A DNA stretch of 64,000 nt from contig NZ_JAJKFQ010000001.1 in assembly GCF_020966635.1 (NCBI RefSeq), positions 1,116,001 through 1,180,000 of the forward strand, read 5' to 3'. The notes under the pieces are model-generated. The model ran no database searches and was not told the DNA's origin. It saw only the letters and a list, made by a program, of their open reading frames with translations. Shown piece after piece: positions 63,320 through 64,000 of this stretch; position 1 is the stretch's first letter; each line of letters starts with the position of its first letter. A program made the position numbers and the translations under genes. Origin of the DNA: Stieleria sp. JC731. Lineage in GTDB: Bacteria; Planctomycetota; Planctomycetia; Pirellulales; Pirellulaceae.

Positions 63320-63890
63320 GTCGAAGTGCGTCACGAGAAAGCTCAGTCGACTGACTCAAGCAGATCGTTAAGTCGCTTTCCAAACTTTTTTCGCGGCGCC
63401 AAGAAGCCGCGGAAGAATTTCTCGACAGGGCATCAATGATTTGTCCAAGACGCCGGCCTTAGGCCACGTTATCCATCTCCGTGATTGGGGTAGTCAGTGG
63501 CGGTTCGCACATTGAGGCCGTGTTTTGCCGGGTGATTACAGACGCCCGATTCTTTGCGACGCGTCGTCAAGGCGATTCAGTAGTCGGCAAGCAACGAGTG
63601 TGAACCGGCCAAGTCGCGCGTCGTTAACCGACTATTTCAAACTTTTTTGATCGCGTCGGTTGAGCTGCCGCAAGATCGATAAGTGGGTTTTATATCGTGC
63701 CGTCAAGTGACAAAAAAAATGTGTCGTTGAACACACTCATTTCACTTGTCGTGGTTTGACAATCCGATCGCACACCCAACCGAATTGATCAACGACACGA
63801 TCGGCTGAACCAATCCCTTTCATCGCAAGTCATGTTGACTCGCAAGCCGGCGTGTAGCGTCAATTCTTATTCGATCGCGGAGTTCGAACT
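63320..63890. other. intergenic region before the last gene
   Basis: 571 bases with no gene. CGCGGC/GCCGCG (63392-63411, 8-base loop) could end transcription of the epimerase, though no T-run follows. Upstream of the last gene CAAGTGA (63704-63710) pairs with TCACTTG (63742-63748) and encloses a TGTGT/ACACA stem (63720-63735). A TTGACA at 63756 has no convincing -10 partner. Confidence 0.45.
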
Positions 63891-64000
63891 ATGCGTAAGA
63901 TCATGACCATGGCACTGGCGTTTGTTTTGGCCGGAACAGTTGCAGTACAAGCGTACGCCGATAGCAGTGAGAAAACCATTGTTGAGAACGCTGTTGAAGC
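63891..64000 (+). CDS. Small exported protein, 3' truncated by window edge
   Basis: Only 36 codons are visible before the window ends. ATG 63891 has GGAG at a spacing of 8 bases. The N-terminus is a textbook signal peptide (RKIMTMALAFVLAGTVAVQ) with a likely cleavage site after AYA, before DSSEKTIVENAVEA. The mature part cannot be assigned. Confidence 0.8.
   Translation, partial: MRKIMTMALAFVLAGTVAVQAYADSSEKTIVENAVE

Overview
The window looks like a chromosomal segment of a marine planctomycete of the family Pirellulaceae, most like Rhodopirellula. This rests on base composition near 55% G+C, LEPR-XLL type secretion signals on very long secreted proteins, a GEVED plus dockerin giant protein, a formylglycine sulfatase, a PEP-CTERM protein, few clear Shine-Dalgarno sites and many divergent or convergent single genes. 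No tRNA, rRNA, prophage, CRISPR array or classical insertion sequence was recognised.

Left part (1-17 kb): a truncated LEPR-XLL protein runs off the left edge, followed on the same strand by one 5,254-residue secreted protein. The giant has a matrixin/serralysin-like segment whose zinc ligands have all been replaced, beta-helix and pre-peptidase-like regions, repeated FEFD modules, a GEVED domain and a type I dockerin. A divergent TPR lipoprotein follows.

Middle (18-45 kb): this is mostly housekeeping and small pathways. Glycyl-tRNA synthetase stands next to an arsM-arsS pair that should make methylated arsenic and feed arsenosugar synthesis. A three-gene envelope glycan operon (GT39, GT2 with membrane tail, methyltransferase) follows, then an aldehyde dehydrogenase, RNase R, DNA polymerase III delta, a sulfatase and two planctomycete-type envelope proteins. 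MnmG, a two-component pair (HTH-REC regulator with soluble histidine kinase), a PEP-CTERM protein and gatA-gatB complete this part.

Repeat region (45.4-47.0 kb): an Rpn-type PD-(D/E)XK nuclease gene lies between two direct copies of a roughly 233-bp cluster, each built of alternating short perfect hairpins.

Right part (48.5-61.7 kb, minus strand): a cluster with two separate proton-channel modules. Its order in the direction of transcription is a secreted TPR protein, ExbB, ExbD, a membrane protein with a long Pro/Ala-rich linker and a squalene-cyclase-like toroid in the position where TonB would stand, then a MotA/TolQ-like channel with a long helical tail and two coiled-coil ExbD/MotB-like partners whose genes overlap by four bases. 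I infer a planctomycete trans-envelope machine of Tol/Ton/Mot type. It is the best candidate here for an undescribed system. A UDP-sugar epimerase-like gene and the start of a small secreted protein close the window.

Starts were often moved inward from the longest reading frame, using signal peptides, family N-termini and avoidance of overlap. All functional calls rest on reading of motifs; no search was run.
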